A DNA stretch of 6,210 nucleotides, taken from NCBI GenBank assembly GCA_022798855.1, contig JAAWNI010000134.1, forward strand, positions 1 to 6,210. The letters run 5' to 3'. The DNA is from Lawsonibacter sp. (lineage in GTDB: Bacteria; Bacillota; Clostridia; Oscillospirales; Oscillospiraceae). Positions 4,710-6,210 of the stretch are shown here, in pieces; within the stretch, counting starts at the first letter, position 1; every line of letters starts with the position of its first letter. Made by a program: the position numbers and the translations under genes. The notes under the pieces are model-generated. The model was not told the DNA's origin. It did not search any database and saw nothing but the letters and a program-made list of their open reading frames with translations.

Positions 4710-5114
4710 ATGAAATCAAAAGTCACCCTCAAGGAAATCGTGGGCACAAAAATCATCTATGCGGCGCTCCTGGTCTGCTACTACTGGATGTGGGCCCGGC
4801 GGGATTGGCATAACTACTATGACAGCATTCAAAATTCGGTGTTTATCTTCACCATTATATTTTTCTTGGTGCAGGCCAGCCGCGTCCGCAAATACAGCAA
4901 AGAGGAGAAGGACGAGCTGGCAATACAAAATCTGCGCAGGACAGACGCGATCGGATTAAAAATTATGGTGGCTGCCACGATTGCCATTGCCTTCCCATGT
5001 GCGGTCGGGGCCATTGACGGAAGCACGGCCGGCTATGCCCTGGTGGGCATGATCCTGGTATTGGCGGTGGCGCGCTTCATCATATTCTGCGTGATGGACA
5101 GCAAAGGGGTTTGA
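4710..5114 (+). CDS. Uncharacterized four-helix membrane protein of an XRE module
   Basis: A 134-residue integral membrane protein I cannot assign to a named family with certainty. Hydrophobic helices lie at about 11-28, 43-57, 82-101 and 106-127. Between helices 2 and 3 is a charged loop, RVRKYSKEEKDELAIQNLRRTDAIG (58-82). This layout (four helices, an acidic/basic KEEKDE...N loop, an XRE gene following) recalls small DUF2178-type proteins found next to XRE regulators in Firmicutes; that comparison is from memory. The ATG at 4710 is set by CGGAGG (4696-4701) with an eight-base spacer; a TTG opening the same frame at 4635 lies in the -35 box and cannot be the start. Codons are visibly more A/T-rich than in the flanking genes, a possible sign of transfer. 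The promoter and dyad upstream suggest control by the next gene's product. Confidence 0.85.
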   Translation: MKSKVTLKEIVGTKIIYAALLVCYYWMWARRDWHNYYDSIQNSVFIFTIIFFLVQASRVRKYSKEEKDELAIQNLRRTDAIGLKIMVAATIAIAFPCAVGAIDGSTAGYALVGMILVLAVARFIIFCVMDSKGV

Positions 5115-5184
5115 GACAGTCCCTCCCCTGTCTGGTCCGCATCCGATCCGTGATGCTCCCGCGCTGGACAGCAAGGGAGTCTGA
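5095..5184 (+). repeat. 20-bp imperfect direct repeat flanking the membrane protein/XRE junction
   Basis: TGGACAGCAAAGGGGTTTGA at 5095-5114 (the last codons and stop of the membrane-protein gene) recurs as TGGACAGCAAGGGAGTCTGA at 5165-5184, just before the XRE ATG, with three mismatches in 20 and an offset of 70 bases. The downstream copy contains the AAGGGAG ribosome site of the regulator gene. The 50 bases between the copies hold two small hairpins (GACAG...CTGTC and GCATC...GATGC). Confidence 0.75.
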
Positions 5185-5185
5185 T

Positions 5186-5389
5186 ATGGCCCTTAAAACG
5201 AAGGTCAAAGAATATCGGGAAAAAGCGGGATTAAAGCAGAGCGAACTGGCGGAATTGGTACACGCGCGGCGTGAAACCATCGTACACCTGGAAAATGGGC
5301 GGTACAACCCGTCGCTGAAACTGGCCATGGACATCGCGAAGGTTTTCCATGTGGCGGTGGAGGAGCTGTTTGAGTTTACTGAAGATTAA
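5186..5389 (+). CDS. XRE-family helix-turn-helix transcriptional regulator (minimal)
   Basis: A 67-residue DNA-binding protein that is almost entirely a Cro/CI-type helix-turn-helix domain. The recognition region is LKQSELAELVHARRETIVHLENGRYNPSL (16-44); ARRETIVHLENGR is the usual recognition helix and following turn. The C-terminal AKVFHVAVEELFEF (51-64) is the standard last helix of the small YozG-like group. Length matches this group (about 65-70), with no ligand-binding or dimerization domain beyond the fold. The ATG at 5186 is preceded by AAGGGAG (5173-5179) with a six-base spacer; a longer reading from 5111 has no site and encodes implausible sequence. It follows the membrane-protein gene by 71 bases on the same strand with no terminator, so co-transcription is likely, and it probably controls the operon through the dyad at 4654-4694. 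Confidence 0.93.
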   Translation: MALKTKVKEYREKAGLKQSELAELVHARRETIVHLENGRYNPSLKLAMDIAKVFHVAVEELFEFTED

Positions 5390-5404
5390 ACGTAAGGAAT
5401 AGGG

Positions 5405-5424
5405 AGGCGTCCGGCTGGACGCCT
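5405..5424 (+). other. Short hairpin after the XRE gene
   Basis: AGGCGTCC (5405-5412) and GGACGCCT (5417-5424) form a perfect 8-bp stem with a four-base loop, 16 bases after the regulator's stop. No T run follows, so it is recorded as a hairpin; it may assist the terminator downstream. Confidence 0.5.
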
Positions 5425-5473
5425 GCCTGTTCCTGTGGAAAAAAGAAGAAAAAGAGAAAAGCAATTAGGATGG

Positions 5474-5512
5474 GCTCCCCACCCCGCAAGGGCGGGGAGC
5501 TTCTGGTTTTTT
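5474..5512 (+). terminator. Intrinsic terminator of the membrane protein/XRE operon
   Basis: GCTCCCC-A-CCC (5474-5484) pairs with GGG-C-GGGGAGC (5490-5500) around a CGCAA loop, with one A/C mismatch. TTCTGG and then six T's (5507-5512) follow. The T tract touches the stop codon of the convergent ThDP enzyme gene (5511-5513). The same stem, read leftward, could also serve as that gene's terminator. Confidence 0.65.
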
Positions 5513-6210
5513 ACTTGGCGTTGTGGGACTTGGCGTGGCTGGGGGCGACGTACTGGCCGTTCTCCTTCTTGGTCAGCTTGCCCTCCTTGACCAGCTCGTT
5601 GGGGGAGTAGATATCGTTGATGTTCCAGCAGCCGGGGGTGGGCACCACGATGTTCTCCATGGGGGCCTCGACCAGGAAGGGCCGGCCGGCCTTGTTGGCG
5701 GCGATGGCCTTCTCCAGGGCGGGCAGGAACTCCTCGGCGGAAGCGCAGCGGATGGCTTCCACGCCGTAGGCCTTGGCGACCTCAGCCCACTGGGGGGTGT
5801 AGGACTCGCCGTCGGGGGTGTGGAACTTGGTGCCGAAGAAGGTCTGATAGTTGGCGTTCTCCAGGCCGGCGATGGTGCCGAAGGCGGAGTTGTTCATGAC
5901 GACCCAGGTGCAGGCGATGCCGTGCTCCACAGCGGCGGCCAGAACGGTGGGGTTGATGCCGAAGCCGCCGTCGCCGGTGAGGTTCAGGACGATGCGGTCA
6001 GGGGCGGCAACCTTTCCGCCCAGGACGGCGGCGGGGCCAAAGCCCATGGTGGCCAGGCCGGAGGAGTGGTGGATGGTGCCGGGGATGGTGATGTCGAACT
6101 CCTGGGCCACACCGTTCTTGTTCCAGCCCACATCGGTGAAGATGATGGCGTCCTCGGGGATGGCGGCCTTCACGTCCCGCAGGATGCGCTGGGGGGTCAT
6201 GGGGAAGCGG
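5511..6210 (-). CDS. Thiamine-diphosphate-dependent enzyme, C-terminal part (acetolactate synthase-like)
   Basis: The frame is open to the right edge, so the N-terminal domains are outside the window. An internal ATG at 6200 is not the start: RFP precedes MTPQRILRDV, the usual beginning of the C-terminal cofactor-binding domain in acetolactate-synthase-type enzymes. From that Met, TDVGWNKN (22-29) is followed by SSGLATMGFGPAAVLGGK and the diphosphate/Mg2+ motif GDGGFGINPTVLAAAVEHGIACTWVVMNN, with GDG at 76-78 and NN at 103-104, the canonical spacing. LEKAIAANKAGRPFLVEAPM (162-181) is the usual final strand region. The protein ends with an extra polar, lysine-rich tail of about 40 residues (from about 190). 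Such enzymes decarboxylate or ligate 2-oxo acids; the substrate cannot be named without the missing N-terminus. Confidence 0.92.
   Translation of the reverse strand, partial: RFPMTPQRILRDVKAAIPEDAIIFTDVGWNKNGVAQEFDITIPGTIHHSSGLATMGFGPAAVLGGKVAAPDRIVLNLTGDGGFGINPTVLAAAVEHGIACTWVVMNNSAFGTIAGLENANYQTFFGTKFHTPDGESYTPQWAEVAKAYGVEAIRCASAEEFLPALEKAIAANKAGRPFLVEAPMENIVVPTPGCWNINDIYSPNELVKEGKLTKKENGQYVAPSHAKSHNAK

Noticed and set aside
4635..5389. Toxin-antitoxin system
   Set aside because: The XRE protein resembles antitoxin regulators, but the partner is a 134-residue four-helix membrane protein without any toxin motif I recognize, and it precedes rather than overlaps the regulator; the label would be a guess.

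Overview
The window looks like a piece of a high-GC, endospore-forming clostridial chromosome, most likely from the Oscillospiraceae (Flavonifractor / Intestinimonas / Lawsonibacter type). The main evidence is a clear spoVAC gene with a sigma-G-type promoter, strong GGAGG ribosome binding sites, some TTG starts, and G-rich palindromic repeats packed into intergenic gaps. The genus is inferred from gene style, not from a marker gene. No rRNA, tRNA, CRISPR array or transposase gene was seen.

Layout: 2-304 (+) is the 3' end of a gene of unknown function. 305-559 is a convergent gap filled with GC-rich palindromic repeat units. 560-1003 (-) is spoVAC. Divergent from it, 1117-1632 (+) encodes a small multi-pass membrane protein (DUF6512-like). 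1630-1716 is an 87-bp palindrome that starts on that gene's stop codon. 1791-2324 (+) is a short Sfp-type 4'-phosphopantetheinyl transferase. 2325-2607 is a second convergent gap holding the same repeat composite as the first. 2608-3792 (-) is a Gfo/Idh/MocA-family NAD(P)-dependent oxidoreductase. Divergent from it, 3954-4571 (+) is a UlaG-like metallo-beta-lactamase-fold hydrolase. 4635-5389 is a compact two-gene module: a strong promoter with a large dyad, a four-helix membrane protein (4710-5114) and a 67-residue XRE-type regulator (5186-5389), followed by a terminator. 5511-6210 (-) is the 3' part of a thiamine-diphosphate-dependent enzyme (acetolactate synthase-like) that continues past the right edge.

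How the genes work together: most are independent, single-gene units arranged in divergent or convergent pairs, so no single pathway links the window. The exception is the membrane protein/XRE pair, which looks like one operon. Its promoter has a near-perfect TTGACA-N17-TATATT core. A 41-bp dyad, mismatched at two pairs besides its central base, overlaps the -10 box and ends just before the ribosome binding site. The encoded regulator is the obvious candidate to bind it, which would make the module autoregulated. This is the best candidate for an undescribed small system here, but its function cannot be read from sequence alone.

The other notable theme is non-coding structure. One family of repeat units has a fixed outer hairpin and a conserved GGGGGATTCC box around an internal hairpin whose sequence varies while its pairing is kept. 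It appears as the same composite in both convergent gaps.
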